NCBI RefSeq assembly: GCF_015356825.1 | Contig: NZ_JAACYW010000076.1 | Span: 1-41,971 of the forward strand | Source: Catenulispora rubra | GTDB taxonomy: Bacteria > Actinomycetota > Actinomycetes > Streptomycetales > Catenulisporaceae | Direction of reading: 5' to 3' | Length of the DNA: 41,971 nt | Shown here: positions 1 through 9,159 of the stretch, piece by piece | Position numbering within the stretch: the first letter of the stretch is position 1 | Layout: the number at the start of each line of letters is the position of its first letter | Notes under the pieces: generated by a model | Databases searched by the model: none | What the model was told of the DNA's origin: nothing | The model's input: the letters and a program-made list of their open reading frames with translations, nothing else | Position numbers and translations under genes: made by a program

Positions 1-788
1 ATGGGGCCGTGGGCGGTCGGTACGGTGCCGGTTTCCGGTGCGGCGGCCTGGCTCTGGCTCCCGCCTCCTCCACTATCCCCGGATCCACCACCGCCGACGA
101 CGCTCACCCCGAGTCCGGCCCCGACCACCACGACGCCGCACGTCAGCACGGCCGCCAGCCGGATCCGGCGCCGACGCTCCGGCAGATCAACCGGCCCGGT
201 ACGCAGCGTGCAGGGGTCGAACTCCCCGGAGAGCGCCACCTCGGCCGGGTATGTCAGGGCCATGCGCTGCCCGGCGGCGGCCCCGACCCGGCAGTTGTCC
301 GCCCCGGCCGCAACGAGTACGGCCTCGGCCTGCCGGGAGTTGAGCCCTTCGAGCGCGATGAGGACGTAGGCGGCCCTGGCGACGGGGTCGGCGTCACGCA
401 GGGCAGCCGCCAGCCGCAACTCCTCCGCACCGCCACCGATCGGGAACAGCCGCAACCCCCAGACGCGCGGCCGCAACACCAGCGCGAGGAAGCCGGGCCA
501 CCGACGTCGCGGCGCCCACAGCACTTCGCGCAGGACGGCCAGACGCAAGGCCGAGTAGGCGGCATCGCTCGCCCCGACCTCGGCCCCGGCGACGCGCGGC
601 GCACGCCCACCACGCGGCAGCGTGTTCTGCACAATGCCGTGCGCAGTCAGCGCCCGATGATGCCGCTCCCCATCCCCCGGCAACGCCAAGTACGCCAACC
701 GCACGAGCCGCGGATAGTGCAACACCATCGCCGACTCCAACGCGGCGCCCGACGGATCCACGTGGCCGGAGATGACATCGGTCCGCAT
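1..788 (-). CDS. Hypothetical single-pass membrane protein, 3' end outside the window
   Basis: Partial gene running off the left edge; 262 codons are visible. The frame was read from the reverse complement. It starts at the ATG at 786-788, and an in-frame TAG lies four codons upstream, so this is the first possible start; no good ribosome site is visible. The N-terminal ~150 residues are helical and Leu/Arg-rich (HYPRLVRLAYLALPG, then ALRLAVLREVLW), which recalls sigma-factor region 2-like helices in some actinobacterial membrane proteins. That resemblance is weak and is inference. Around residue 215 a basic stretch (PERRRRIR) precedes one hydrophobic segment (LAAVLTCGVVVVGAGLGVSV), then a Gly/Ser-rich linker, so the N-terminus is probably cytoplasmic and the missing C-terminus outside. 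No enzyme motif is seen. Function unknown. Confidence 0.6.
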   Translation of the reverse strand, partial: MRTDVISGHVDPSGAALESAMVLHYPRLVRLAYLALPGDGERHHRALTAHGIVQNTLPRGGRAPRVAGAEVGASDAAYSALRLAVLREVLWAPRRRWPGFLALVLRPRVWGLRLFPIGGGAEELRLAAALRDADPVARAAYVLIALEGLNSRQAEAVLVAAGADNCRVGAAAGQRMALTYPAEVALSGEFDPCTLRTGPVDLPERRRRIRLAAVLTCGVVVVGAGLGVSVVGGGGSGDSGGGGSQSQAAAPETGTVPTAHGP

Positions 789-881
789 ATGGACGGCTTT
801 CTACTCGGTTCACCACGACAAAGGAGGATTCTTCCGACGTGGAGAACGAGCACGACGCGGCCGGGTCACTACCCAGTCAGC

Positions 882-2378
882 TCAGAGCGCCGGGTAGCCC
901 GGGAACGTGCACGACGGCACGCTCCCACTGCCGGAGATCCCGGTCACCGTGACCCCCGTCCCCGACGGCATCAGCGAGCTGACATACGTCTGCACCTGCG
1001 CGTACTCGGCAGTACTCTTCGACACGTCCAGGCGCACGTTCTCCAGAGTCACGCCGAGCGGGTGCGAGGAGTTGTAGCCGTTGAGCACCGAAGTGGCGCT
1101 GGAACTCGAAGACTTCGCGAGCACCCCGTTGATCACGATGTCCGTGAACGACGGGATCGACGACCCGCTCCCGCCGCTGTAACGCGTGTCCAGCACGATC
1201 GGCGCCTTCATCCCGCTCAGGCAGGTGTTCAGGTAGCTGACCTGCGTCACCACCCCGCCGTTGCTCGGCGAGCTCTTGATCCGGATCCCGTTGTCGCTGC
1301 TGCTGGTGATCCCGGAGCTGTCGACGCCGTTCAGCGTGTCGTTCTCGAACAGGATGTTCCGCACGCCACCGTTCGTCTCGCTGCCGATCGAGATGCCGTG
1401 CGTGCCCCAGAAGTAGTCGTCGCGGATCGTCATGTTCGACGCCGCGCTGCCGCCCTTCACCGCGATCCCGTCGTCGCCATCCTGGATGAAGGAGTCGGCG
1501 ATGGTGACGTTCGTGGCACCGGACGGATCGATCCCGTCGGTGTTGCGGGCGTTCGCCGGGGTCTTGATCCGCACGCCCCAGGCCGTGAACCCGTTGCCAC
1601 CCTTGTAGACGACGTGGAAGTTCGGCGAGTCGACCAGGTTGACGTGGTACATCGTGAAGTCGTTCGAGGAGTCGGCCTCGACGAGCCGCGGGTTCTGCTG
1701 GTTCAGCCCCTGCGCCTTGGCCTGGTCGGCGAGCTGCCACCAGGTCGTCGAGCCGCCCAGGATCGCGGTGTCGCCGCGGCCGTCGATCGTGCCCTGATGT
1801 CCTGAGGCGTTCTGCACGCCCTCGATCCCGGCGTTCGCCCCGGACACCTGGATCAGCGCCTTGCAGCCGCCCTCGGAACCGGCCAGCGTGCCGCACGTCG
1901 GCTTCCCGGAGACCTGGTAGGTCGCCGGGTTCCGGGAGCCGTACAAGGTCGCACCGCTGTCGATCAGCAGGACCTCGCCGGCGTGGACGGTCAGCGGGCC
2001 GCTGAGGAAGGCGTTCGCGGAGCCGGACGTCACGAGCTTCACCGCGACCGTGCCGCTGCTTCCGGTACAGGAGTCCAGCTTCTGCTGGATCCGCGACGTG
2101 TCCGGCGGGTTCGACTCCTGCGAGGAGGAGAACGTCCGGCCCGAGATCGTCAGCTGTGCGGGGACCGTGGCGCAGACCGTGCTCGGGACACTCGGTTCGG
2201 ACACACTGCGACTGTCGCCGGTAGCCAGAACGGGAGCCGCTTTTGCTGCTCCTGCGCGCGCAGGAGCTGCCGAAGCCGGTGTGCCGAGCAGGTAGGTCGC
2301 CGCGGTCGCCAGCACGACGGCCGGGCCCAGGGACCAGATCCCGATGACGCGGATCCGGCGTGCGGTTCGTGGGGACAT
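882..2378 (-). CDS. Secreted GH28 polygalacturonase (pectin-lyase-like beta-helix)
   Basis: 498 aa. A predicted Sec signal (basic RTARRIR, then a hydrophobic core at ~11-32 ending near ASA at 35-37) targets it outside the cell. The GH28 signature is complete: NTDG at 279-282, the catalytic Asp pair in QDGDDG (D302, D303), the His in GTHG (H327) and the RIK substrate-binding motif (R366, K368). GTIDGRGD near 197 is the usual first-coil motif. The family hydrolyses alpha-1,4-galacturonosyl links in pectin or the ends of oligogalacturonides; endo or exo mode cannot be told here. It is the last gene of the operon, starting 4 bp after uronate dehydrogenase stops, with ribosome site AAGGA before the ATG. 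It differs clearly from the other GH28 enzyme of the operon (longer N-terminus, Sec rather than Tat), so the two probably divide the work between pectin fractions. Confidence 0.88.
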   Translation of the reverse strand: MSPRTARRIRVIGIWSLGPAVVLATAATYLLGTPASAAPARAGAAKAAPVLATGDSRSVSEPSVPSTVCATVPAQLTISGRTFSSSQESNPPDTSRIQQKLDSCTGSSGTVAVKLVTSGSANAFLSGPLTVHAGEVLLIDSGATLYGSRNPATYQVSGKPTCGTLAGSEGGCKALIQVSGANAGIEGVQNASGHQGTIDGRGDTAILGGSTTWWQLADQAKAQGLNQQNPRLVEADSSNDFTMYHVNLVDSPNFHVVYKGGNGFTAWGVRIKTPANARNTDGIDPSGATNVTIADSFIQDGDDGIAVKGGSAASNMTIRDDYFWGTHGISIGSETNGGVRNILFENDTLNGVDSSGITSSSDNGIRIKSSPSNGGVVTQVSYLNTCLSGMKAPIVLDTRYSGGSGSSIPSFTDIVINGVLAKSSSSSATSVLNGYNSSHPLGVTLENVRLDVSKSTAEYAQVQTYVSSLMPSGTGVTVTGISGSGSVPSCTFPGYPAL

Positions 2379-2382
2379 GCTG

Positions 2383-3222
2383 TCAGGTCCTTCCCTCTCG
2401 CGCTCCCGGGTGGGGAGCGCTGGTCACAGCCATGCGTCCGCCGACGAATCGGCGGTCTGGGTCGTCGTGGGTCAGTGGCGCGTTCTCGGCGAGGATCTGT
2501 TCGGCGAAGACCTCGGCGTCGTCCTCCGGCCGGTAGCCGAGGGCGCGCGCCGGTTCCAGGTCCCACCACGCACGCGTGTTCGCGGAGATGCCGTAGAGCA
2601 GCGCGAACCCGAACGACGGCGCGCGCAGCAGCGCATCGACGAGCCGCACCGAATCGTCCGGGCTCAGCCACGTGCCCAAGCCCCGCTCCCCCGGCGGCCG
2701 GTCGAAGCAGCTCCCGATGCGCACGGCCGCGACGTCCATGCCGTGGCGATCGGCGTAGAACGAGCCCAGTGCCTCGCCGAACGCCTTCGTGACGCCGTAC
2801 AGCGAATCAGGACGCGCTCTCGCCGAGGCCGTCAGCAGCGACCCGCTCTCGTGGAAGCCGACGGCGTGGTTGCTGCTGGCGTAGATCACGCGTTGCACGC
2901 CAGCTCGCCGTGCCGCTTCGAAGACCTGATACGTGCCGTCCAAGTTCGCCGGCAGCAGATCGGCGAACGGAGCCTCGGTCGGGATGCCTGCCAGGTGCAC
3001 GACCGCCTCGACGCCGGCCATGGCTTGCGCCAGCGCCTCGGGGTCGAGGATGTCGCCGACCACCCACGACAGGCCGTCGCGCTCGGGTTCGGGCTCGGGT
3101 TCGGGCTCAGACGGACCGACCAGGTCCAGGCATCGCAGACGCCAGCCCAACGGCGGCAGGCCGGACCGCAAGTAACCGCCGATCCGACCGGCCGCGCCGG
3201 TCACCAGCACCGACGCGGTCAC
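2383..3222 (-). CDS. udh: Uronate dehydrogenase (NAD-dependent, SDR family)
   Basis: 279 aa. Oxidises D-galacturonate or D-glucuronate at C1 to the aldarolactone with NAD+, in the cytoplasm. The Rossmann motif TGAAGRIG is at 8-15; SSN (116-118) and Y142xxxK146 form the SDR catalytic set. Blocks I recall from Agrobacterium Udh are present: ASSNHAVGF, LYGVTKAFGE, VRIGSC, TWLSPDD and GISANTRAWWD. These separate it from UDP-sugar epimerases. The start is GTG at 3222, overlapping the preceding GH28 stop as GTGA, so translation is coupled. A run of GAG-CCG-type codons inserts EPEPEPEP at ~39-46 after the first beta-alpha-beta unit, a loop where length variation is likely tolerated. Sitting between two polygalacturonases, it defines the operon as an oxidative galacturonate pathway rather than the UxaC/UxaB isomerase route. 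Confidence 0.87.
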   Translation of the reverse strand: MTASVLVTGAAGRIGGYLRSGLPPLGWRLRCLDLVGPSEPEPEPEPERDGLSWVVGDILDPEALAQAMAGVEAVVHLAGIPTEAPFADLLPANLDGTYQVFEAARRAGVQRVIYASSNHAVGFHESGSLLTASARARPDSLYGVTKAFGEALGSFYADRHGMDVAAVRIGSCFDRPPGERGLGTWLSPDDSVRLVDALLRAPSFGFALLYGISANTRAWWDLEPARALGYRPEDDAEVFAEQILAENAPLTHDDPDRRFVGGRMAVTSAPHPGAREGRT

Positions 3223-4586
3223 TGCGGGACTCCGTCGATCACCACATCGGTCAGCAGCAGATCACTGACATTCGCCGCGACGTTCGGCGTCGTGAGCGCT
3301 CCCGCGATGGTGACGTCTCGCAGCCGAACGGTGCCGATCGGGTCGTTCGGGTATCCCTTGATGTCCCAGCCCTGCATCGCGCCGGCGACCGTCCAGTGGC
3401 TCAGGTTGATGTCGGTGACCACTGGCGGGTACGAACCTGTGTTGCCCTCGCCGTAGTTGTAGTCGATGAGCAGCAGCGGTCCGCCGATCGCGCTGACGTC
3501 GACCCGCCAGACGTGGCTGGCCTCGATGAACCCGCCGCGCACCGAGTTGGTCTTGAGCCGGTGGCCGGCCTGCAGGCTGGTGCTGGTCATCGCCAGGTCC
3601 CTGGCGTAAACCTCGCGCACGCCGCCGGTCATCTCGCTGCCGATGGTGATGCCGCCGTGGCCGGCGGCGAACGTGCTGTTCTGGATGACGACGTGCTGGC
3701 AGGGCACGTCCACGCGGCGGCCGTCGGCGTCGCGGCCGGACTTGATCGCGACGCAGTCGTCGCCGACGTCGAAGGACATCCGGTCGAGCAGGACGCCGTC
3801 GCAGGACTCGGGGTCGCAGCCGTCGGTGTTCGGGCCGGTCGAGGCGACGGTGACGTCGCGGATCGTCACGTCGTGGCACAGCGTGGGGTGCAGGTGCCAG
3901 AACGGCGAGTTGCGCAGCGTCACGCCCTCGATCAGGACGCGCTCGCAGTGGTAGGGCTCGATGAAAGCCGGGCGGAAGTGGTACTTGGTGCCGTCGCGCT
4001 GCTCGACCGGCAGTCCGGCGTTGACCGAGGCCTCGAACACCGGGAAGTCGGCGTCGCCCGGCTTCTTCCAGGCCCACCAGTTCGCCGCCGAAGCCTGGCC
4101 GTCGAGAACCCCTTTACCGGTAACACTTATGTCGTGCTCGCCGTAGGCGTAGATCAGCGGCGAGTAGTTCATCAGCTCGATGCCCTGCCAGCGGCTGTGG
4201 ACCGTCGGCAGGTAGGCGCGCGGGTCGGTGTCGAACAGAAGTGTGGCGCCTTCGGCCAGGTGCAGGTCGATGCGGGAGGCGAGGCGGATCGGCCCGGTCG
4301 GCCAAGTGCCGGCCGGGACCACCACGCGGCCGCCGCCCTTCGCGGAGGCCGCGCGGATCGCGGCTTGGATGCTGCCGTAGTCAGTAATGACGAAGTCTCG
4401 GCGCGGGATGCGCGGGCGTTGGATGGAGCGCACGATCCGGTCGGCGGCGCGGTCGGCCGCTTTGTCGGCGTCGCATCGCTCGTTTGTCGCACCGAATGCC
4501 GATGGGCTTATCCCACCGGCGAGAGCCACAGTCCCGCCGACCGCCGCAAGGCGCAGGACGTCACGGCGACTGGTGTGCTCGTTCAT
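3219..4586 (-). CDS. Tat-exported GH28 polygalacturonase / exo-polygalacturonase-like
   Basis: 455 aa. The N-terminus has a twin-arginine signal (SRRDVLRLAAVGG at 6-18, hydrophobic to ~28, cleavage near ISPSAFG), so it is probably exported folded. GH28 motifs: NTDG at 253-256, the catalytic Asp pair in VGDDC (D276, D277), GHGG with H310, and RLKT (R343, K345). The pattern NTDGCDPESC with paired Cys resembles bacterial exo-polygalacturonases of the Pgl/PehX kind; cleavage mode is inference. It releases galacturonate or short oligomers for the ABC importer encoded just upstream. The gene starts 18 bp after the second permease with ribosome site AAAGAGG, and its stop overlaps the GTG of udh. Confidence 0.87.
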   Translation of the reverse strand: MNEHTSRRDVLRLAAVGGTVALAGGISPSAFGATNERCDADKAADRAADRIVRSIQRPRIPRRDFVITDYGSIQAAIRAASAKGGGRVVVPAGTWPTGPIRLASRIDLHLAEGATLLFDTDPRAYLPTVHSRWQGIELMNYSPLIYAYGEHDISVTGKGVLDGQASAANWWAWKKPGDADFPVFEASVNAGLPVEQRDGTKYHFRPAFIEPYHCERVLIEGVTLRNSPFWHLHPTLCHDVTIRDVTVASTGPNTDGCDPESCDGVLLDRMSFDVGDDCVAIKSGRDADGRRVDVPCQHVVIQNSTFAAGHGGITIGSEMTGGVREVYARDLAMTSTSLQAGHRLKTNSVRGGFIEASHVWRVDVSAIGGPLLLIDYNYGEGNTGSYPPVVTDINLSHWTVAGAMQGWDIKGYPNDPIGTVRLRDVTIAGALTTPNVAANVSDLLLTDVVIDGVPQ

Positions 4587-4604
4587 GTCAGGCCTCTTTC
4601 GTCT

Positions 4605-5486
4605 CTAGTCCGCGGACCTCGCGACCAACTGCGTCGGGTTCACGAAGCGCAGCGCGATGAGCAGCAGGACCGCCATGGAGCCGGTGTAGATGACCGCCAT
4701 GGCGTCGATGGACTGCGTGGAGCGGATGCCGGCGGAGTTCACGGCCGAGAACAGCGTCACGACCAGCGTCTGGCTGCTCGGTCCGGAGGTGAGGAACGTC
4801 AGCTCGAACATGCCGAACGTCCGCACCAGCACCAGGATCCCGGCGGCCAGCATCCCGGGGACCAGCAGCGGGCCCAGGATCCGGCCGAGCACGGTCGGCG
4901 TCCCGGCTCCGCACACCCGCGCCGCCGCCTCGATGCGCGGGTCGATCTGCTCGATGAACGGCGTCATCGTGAACACCACGAACGGGATCGAGGGCACCAG
5001 GTTGGCCAGGACCACGCCGGTCAGCGTCCCTGCCAGGTGGACCTTGTAGAGCATGGTGGCCAGCGGGATGCCGTAGGCGATCGGCGGCACCAGGATCGGC
5101 AGCACGAACAGCAGCGTGAGCGCGCGCTTGCCCGGGAAGTCGCGGCGCGCCAGCGCGTAGGCCGCGGGGACGCCGAGCGCCAGCGAGATCGCGACGACCA
5201 GCAGCGTCACCTCCAGCGTGACGCCCAGGACCCGGCCGAGGCTGAACTCGCGCCAGGCGTCGGAGTACCAGTGGCCGGTCCAGCCGCCGGGGAGCCAGGA
5301 GTCGAACCAGCGCGTGCCGAAGGAGTCCAGCAGGACCGTGGTGATCACGCCGGCCAGGTTCAGGAGGAAGAAGGCCAGGACGCCCCAGGTGATCCAGGTC
5401 CCGGGACGCAGCGCCAGGCGGCGGCGATCCGGGCCCGGCGCCGACGCGTCCAACGCGTCAGGCATCGTCGCGCTCGACGTGCTCAT
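4605..5486 (-). CDS. ABC transporter permease, second membrane subunit
   Basis: 293 aa, a binding-protein-dependent (PotC/ThiP-half type) inner-membrane permease. I set the start at the ATG at 5486 (MSTSSATMPD), which overlaps the stop of the upstream permease as ATGA and follows GGGAGG. The open frame continues further upstream but there it reads the other permease out of frame. Six membrane segments can be followed: ~30-50 (GVLAFFLLNLAGVITTVLL), ~90-115, ~125-145, ~155-175, ~205-230 and ~255-278. The EAA loop reads IEAAARVCGAGTPTVLGRIL, the contact to the ATPase. With its partner it forms the channel of the importer assigned here to pectin-derived uronates or oligogalacturonides; the substrate is inferred from operon context only. 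Confidence 0.85.
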   Translation of the reverse strand: MSTSSATMPDALDASAPGPDRRRLALRPGTWITWGVLAFFLLNLAGVITTVLLDSFGTRWFDSWLPGGWTGHWYSDAWREFSLGRVLGVTLEVTLLVVAISLALGVPAAYALARRDFPGKRALTLLFVLPILVPPIAYGIPLATMLYKVHLAGTLTGVVLANLVPSIPFVVFTMTPFIEQIDPRIEAAARVCGAGTPTVLGRILGPLLVPGMLAAGILVLVRTFGMFELTFLTSGPSSQTLVVTLFSAVNSAGIRSTQSIDAMAVIYTGSMAVLLLIALRFVNPTQLVARSAD

Positions 5487-6403
5487 CCCTTGCCTCCCGT
5501 CGCGCCCCGGTACATCCGGGACCGGGCTGCGGCCAGCACGCCGATCACCGCCAGCATCAGGAGCGTCATGATCATGGCGTCGGCGCAGCCCTGCGCGTAG
5601 TCGAAGCGTTCCAGCGCGGCCTCGTAGGCCTCGATGGAGATGACGTGCGTGTGGCCGTCGGGGTCGCCGACCATGAGCGCGGAGGGGAAGACCGCGAAGG
5701 CCATGACGAACGTCAGGCTGAAGGTGGTCAGCAGCCCGGGCAGCAGCAGCGGCAGCGTGACGTAGCGGAAGCGCTGCCACCACCCCGCGCCGAGCGTCGC
5801 AGCGGCCTTCTCCAGACTCGGATGGATGCCGGAGAGGTAGGAGTGGGTCAGCAGGTAGGCGAACGGGAACCCGCTGATGATCAGCGACAGCAACACCCCG
5901 GTGTAGTTCATGGTCAGGCGCATCGGCGACGCCGCCAACCCGAGCAGGTGCAACGTGCGGTTGAACCACCCCGCCGGCCCGAAGAACTCCAGGATGCCCT
6001 CGGCTGTCAGCACCGTCCCGAGCGTGATCGGCACGACCAACACGGCGAGCATGATGCGCTTCCCCCGGAAGTCCCGCCGCATCCGATAGGAGATCGGCAC
6101 GGACGCGCCGACATTGATAACGGACGCCGGAATGGCCAACGAGAACGTCGCCCAGATCGACTTACGCGAGAACGGATCGCTGAAGAACTTGTGATACGCG
6201 CCCAACACGCCGCCCTGCGTGGGCTGGAACGAGAGCTGCAACCCGTAGAGGAACGGATAGCAGAACAGCGCGAGCAGGGCGAGGGCGCCGGGGAGGACGA
6301 GCAGCAGCGTGCGATCCACGCCACGCTCGGCCAGGCGATGACGCAGCGCCGGGCGACGGGCCGGGCCTGGAGGCGCGGCGGCGGGGGCGGTGGTGGCGGT
6401 CAT
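5483..6403 (-). CDS. ABC transporter permease, first membrane subunit
   Basis: 306 aa. A Pro/Ala-rich N-terminus (to ~30) precedes about six membrane helices beginning with LLLVLPGALALLALFCYPFLYG. The EAA motif is EKAAATLGAGWWQRFRYV followed by TLPLLLPG at ~190-215. It belongs to the spermidine/thiamine/iron-type permeases (PotB/ThiP-like), not the usual sugar permease pair (MalF/MalG type). This is noteworthy in a pectin operon. It pairs with the downstream permease (ATGA overlap at 5483-5486). Its 5' end has been tandemly duplicated: a degenerate copy of its first codons lies directly upstream at 6423-6497. Confidence 0.85.
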   Translation of the reverse strand: MTATTAPAAAPPGPARRPALRHRLAERGVDRTLLLVLPGALALLALFCYPFLYGLQLSFQPTQGGVLGAYHKFFSDPFSRKSIWATFSLAIPASVINVGASVPISYRMRRDFRGKRIMLAVLVVPITLGTVLTAEGILEFFGPAGWFNRTLHLLGLAASPMRLTMNYTGVLLSLIISGFPFAYLLTHSYLSGIHPSLEKAAATLGAGWWQRFRYVTLPLLLPGLLTTFSLTFVMAFAVFPSALMVGDPDGHTHVISIEAYEAALERFDYAQGCADAMIMTLLMLAVIGVLAAARSRMYRGATGGKG

Positions 6404-6479
6404 GAGGCCTCAGCTCCGGCAACCAGGCGGTGGCGCGGCACCGAGCTTGGATGCGCGGTGGCGGGCGCAGTGGTAGCGA

Positions 6480-6497
<18 letters not shown>
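6331..6497. repeat. Imperfect ~80-bp tandem duplication at the ATPase-permease junction
   Basis: Copy A is 6331-6417 and copy B is 6423-6497. From 6368 and 6448 onwards the copies align without gaps for 50 bp with 7 mismatches. Before that they align again (ccaggcgatgacgcagc against ccaggcggtggcgcggc) after a 12-bp, in-frame deletion in copy B. The divergence shows the event is not recent. Confidence 0.8.
6400..6483 (-). CDS. Hybrid 27-aa mini-ORF made by tandem duplication
   Basis: This short frame begins with MIATTAPATAHP, a diverged copy of the downstream permease N-terminus (MTATTAPAAAPP). It ends in AGAEAS, a copy of the C-terminus of the upstream ATPase (SGAEAS). Its ATG overlaps the ATPase stop as ATGA, and its own TGA overlaps the permease ATG as ATGA, so a ribosome could move ATPase to mini-ORF to permease without a gap. 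The structure is what an ~80-bp tandem duplication across the gene junction would give. Whether the peptide has any role is unknown; it may only keep translational coupling intact. Confidence 0.4.
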
Positions 6498-7700
<1,203 letters not shown>

Positions 7701-7702
7701 CG

Positions 7703-8950
7703 TCACTTCGCCGCGCCGATCTTCTTGTCCCACAGATCGAACGCCGTGACCTGTGCCTGAGCCGGCAGCGAGTTCCGAATCGGCCCGGAAGACGTCCACG
7801 CGTCGAAGTCCGGATCCCCGTACTTCTGCACCACCTGCTGCGAAGCAGCCGGCGCCTGCGCGAGCGTCACGCCCTTCACCGCGGGGCCGGGATAGAAGTA
7901 GCCCTTGTCGTACGTCGCAGCCTGCTGATCGGGGGTCAGGGCGAACGCCAGCAGCCGCAGCACCGCGGTCAGGTGATCGGCCGGGATGCCCTTGGGAATG
8001 ACGCCGTACTGCGCGTCGCTGACCCACGTCAGATTGTCGAACTTCGCCACCTTGATCCCGGCCGGAACCGTCCCCGTGGCCCGCGGGTTGATATACCACC
8101 CGGCCGTCGAGGCGATCATCCAGACGGTCCCCTGCGCGATACCGGTCATCGTCGCAGAGGTCTTCGTCGGGTAGCTCTGCACGTACTTGCCCAGCTGCGC
8201 CAGGTAGTCCCAGGTCTTGGCCCAGCCATTCGTCGGGTCGCTCGGGTCCGAGTCCCCGAGCAAGTAGGGCAGCCCCATCAGGAAAGTCCGCCCCGGACCC
8301 GAGTTGCGCGGCTGCGCATACTGGAACTTGCCGGGGTGCGCCTGCGCCCACGCCAGCAACGCGTCCGGCGTCGTCGGCGGCGTCGACACCTTCGCCGGGT
8401 CGTACTCCAACAGCGGCCCGGACGGCGTGACCACCAACTCGATCCCCTGGTCCTGCGCGAGCGCCGCCATGGACGCGGCAGCGGGCTGGTAGTTGGCCAT
8501 CAGCCCCGGGAAGAACGTGTCGTAGTACGGCTTGAGCCCGTACCACAGCTGCTTCTCGATCCCGGCGGCCAGCCCGTCGGTCCCGGTCAGCACCAGATCG
8601 ATCTGCACGTTCCCGCCCTGCTGCTGCGCCTGCACCTTCGGCGCGAGCTCCGGCGCGGTCCCGGTGCTGGTGGTGATCCCCGAGACGATCTCAGGGTGCT
8701 GCGCCTTGAACGCGTTCAGGATCGGCTGCGTCAGCTGCAGGTTCCCGGCCACGTCCAGAACGTTCAGCGCCACCGGCTTGGACGGCACAGTCGCCAGCGT
8801 GCTCGGCGGCGCGGCCTTGGCAGAGCTCGACGACCCCGGCGCGCCGCACGCGGACACCAGCGGCGCGGCGGCGGCACCGGCGGCGAGCGAGCCGAGCAGG
8901 GTGCGGCGGGACATGGATCCGGACATGGACGATTTTGTGCGCACGGACAT
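7703..8950 (-). CDS. ABC transporter substrate-binding lipoprotein
   Basis: 415 aa. The N-terminus combines SRRTLLGSLAAG with a lipobox (VSAC, Cys35), so it is a lipid-anchored extracellular binding protein; the RR pair may allow Tat export. The rest matches the general solute-binding family 1 of PotD/YnjB type (for example TGTDGLAAG, GIAQGTVWMIASTAGWY and YGVIPKGIPADHL). The ATG at 8950 has GAAGGA eight bases upstream; later Met codons at residues 9 and 13 are possible alternative starts. It opens the importer block of the pectin operon, so the ligand is probably galacturonate, an aldarate or an oligogalacturonide. The sequence alone does not show which. Confidence 0.83.
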   Translation of the reverse strand: MSVRTKSSMSGSMSRRTLLGSLAAGAAAAPLVSACGAPGSSSSAKAAPPSTLATVPSKPVALNVLDVAGNLQLTQPILNAFKAQHPEIVSGITTSTGTAPELAPKVQAQQQGGNVQIDLVLTGTDGLAAGIEKQLWYGLKPYYDTFFPGLMANYQPAAASMAALAQDQGIELVVTPSGPLLEYDPAKVSTPPTTPDALLAWAQAHPGKFQYAQPRNSGPGRTFLMGLPYLLGDSDPSDPTNGWAKTWDYLAQLGKYVQSYPTKTSATMTGIAQGTVWMIASTAGWYINPRATGTVPAGIKVAKFDNLTWVSDAQYGVIPKGIPADHLTAVLRLLAFALTPDQQAATYDKGYFYPGPAVKGVTLAQAPAASQQVVQKYGDPDFDAWTSSGPIRNSLPAQAQVTAFDLWDKKIGAAK

Positions 8951-9132
8951 AGGGGTGTCCTTCGCTGAGTGGGCGTGAGAAGCCGACGCCGCAGTGGTGC
9001 GACAGGGGCCTGATGCGGGACCGGCGGGCGGATTCAGGCCCGGCGGTGGCCGTGAACTGGCATACGACTTACGTTTTGCGTGTGCGCTGTGCGGGTGCTG
9101 CAGATGCAGTGCAGATGTGGCTCGGTGCGGAT

Positions 9133-9159
9133 GTGCTCAGTGCGCCTGTGCTCAGTGCG
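9133..9159. repeat. 15-bp tandem repeat spanning the stop codon of the dehydratase gene
   Basis: GTGCTCAGTGCG occurs at 9133-9144 and again at 9148-9159, separated by cct. The minus-strand TGA stop (9152-9154) lies inside the second copy, and the same TGA-containing block recurs downstream of the gene. Similar gatg and gcag fragments continue to about 9100. Confidence 0.7.

Noticed and set aside
819..860. Excellent plus-strand ribosome-site-like AAAGGAGGA followed by a GTG
   Set aside because: The frame after the GTG reads antisense through the GH28 gene 3' end with no protein-like content, so I treat the match as chance.
9..1805. Long plus-strand open frame of ~600 codons at the left end
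   Set aside because: It runs antisense to the partial membrane protein and the GH28 gene, has no family motif and shows the Arg/Pro/His-rich composition of a GC-rich shadow frame.
2910..5600. Plus-strand open frame of ~900 codons
   Set aside because: Antisense to udh, GH28 and permease genes; composition of repeated D, R, G, V and Q is typical of an antisense frame and there is no domain.
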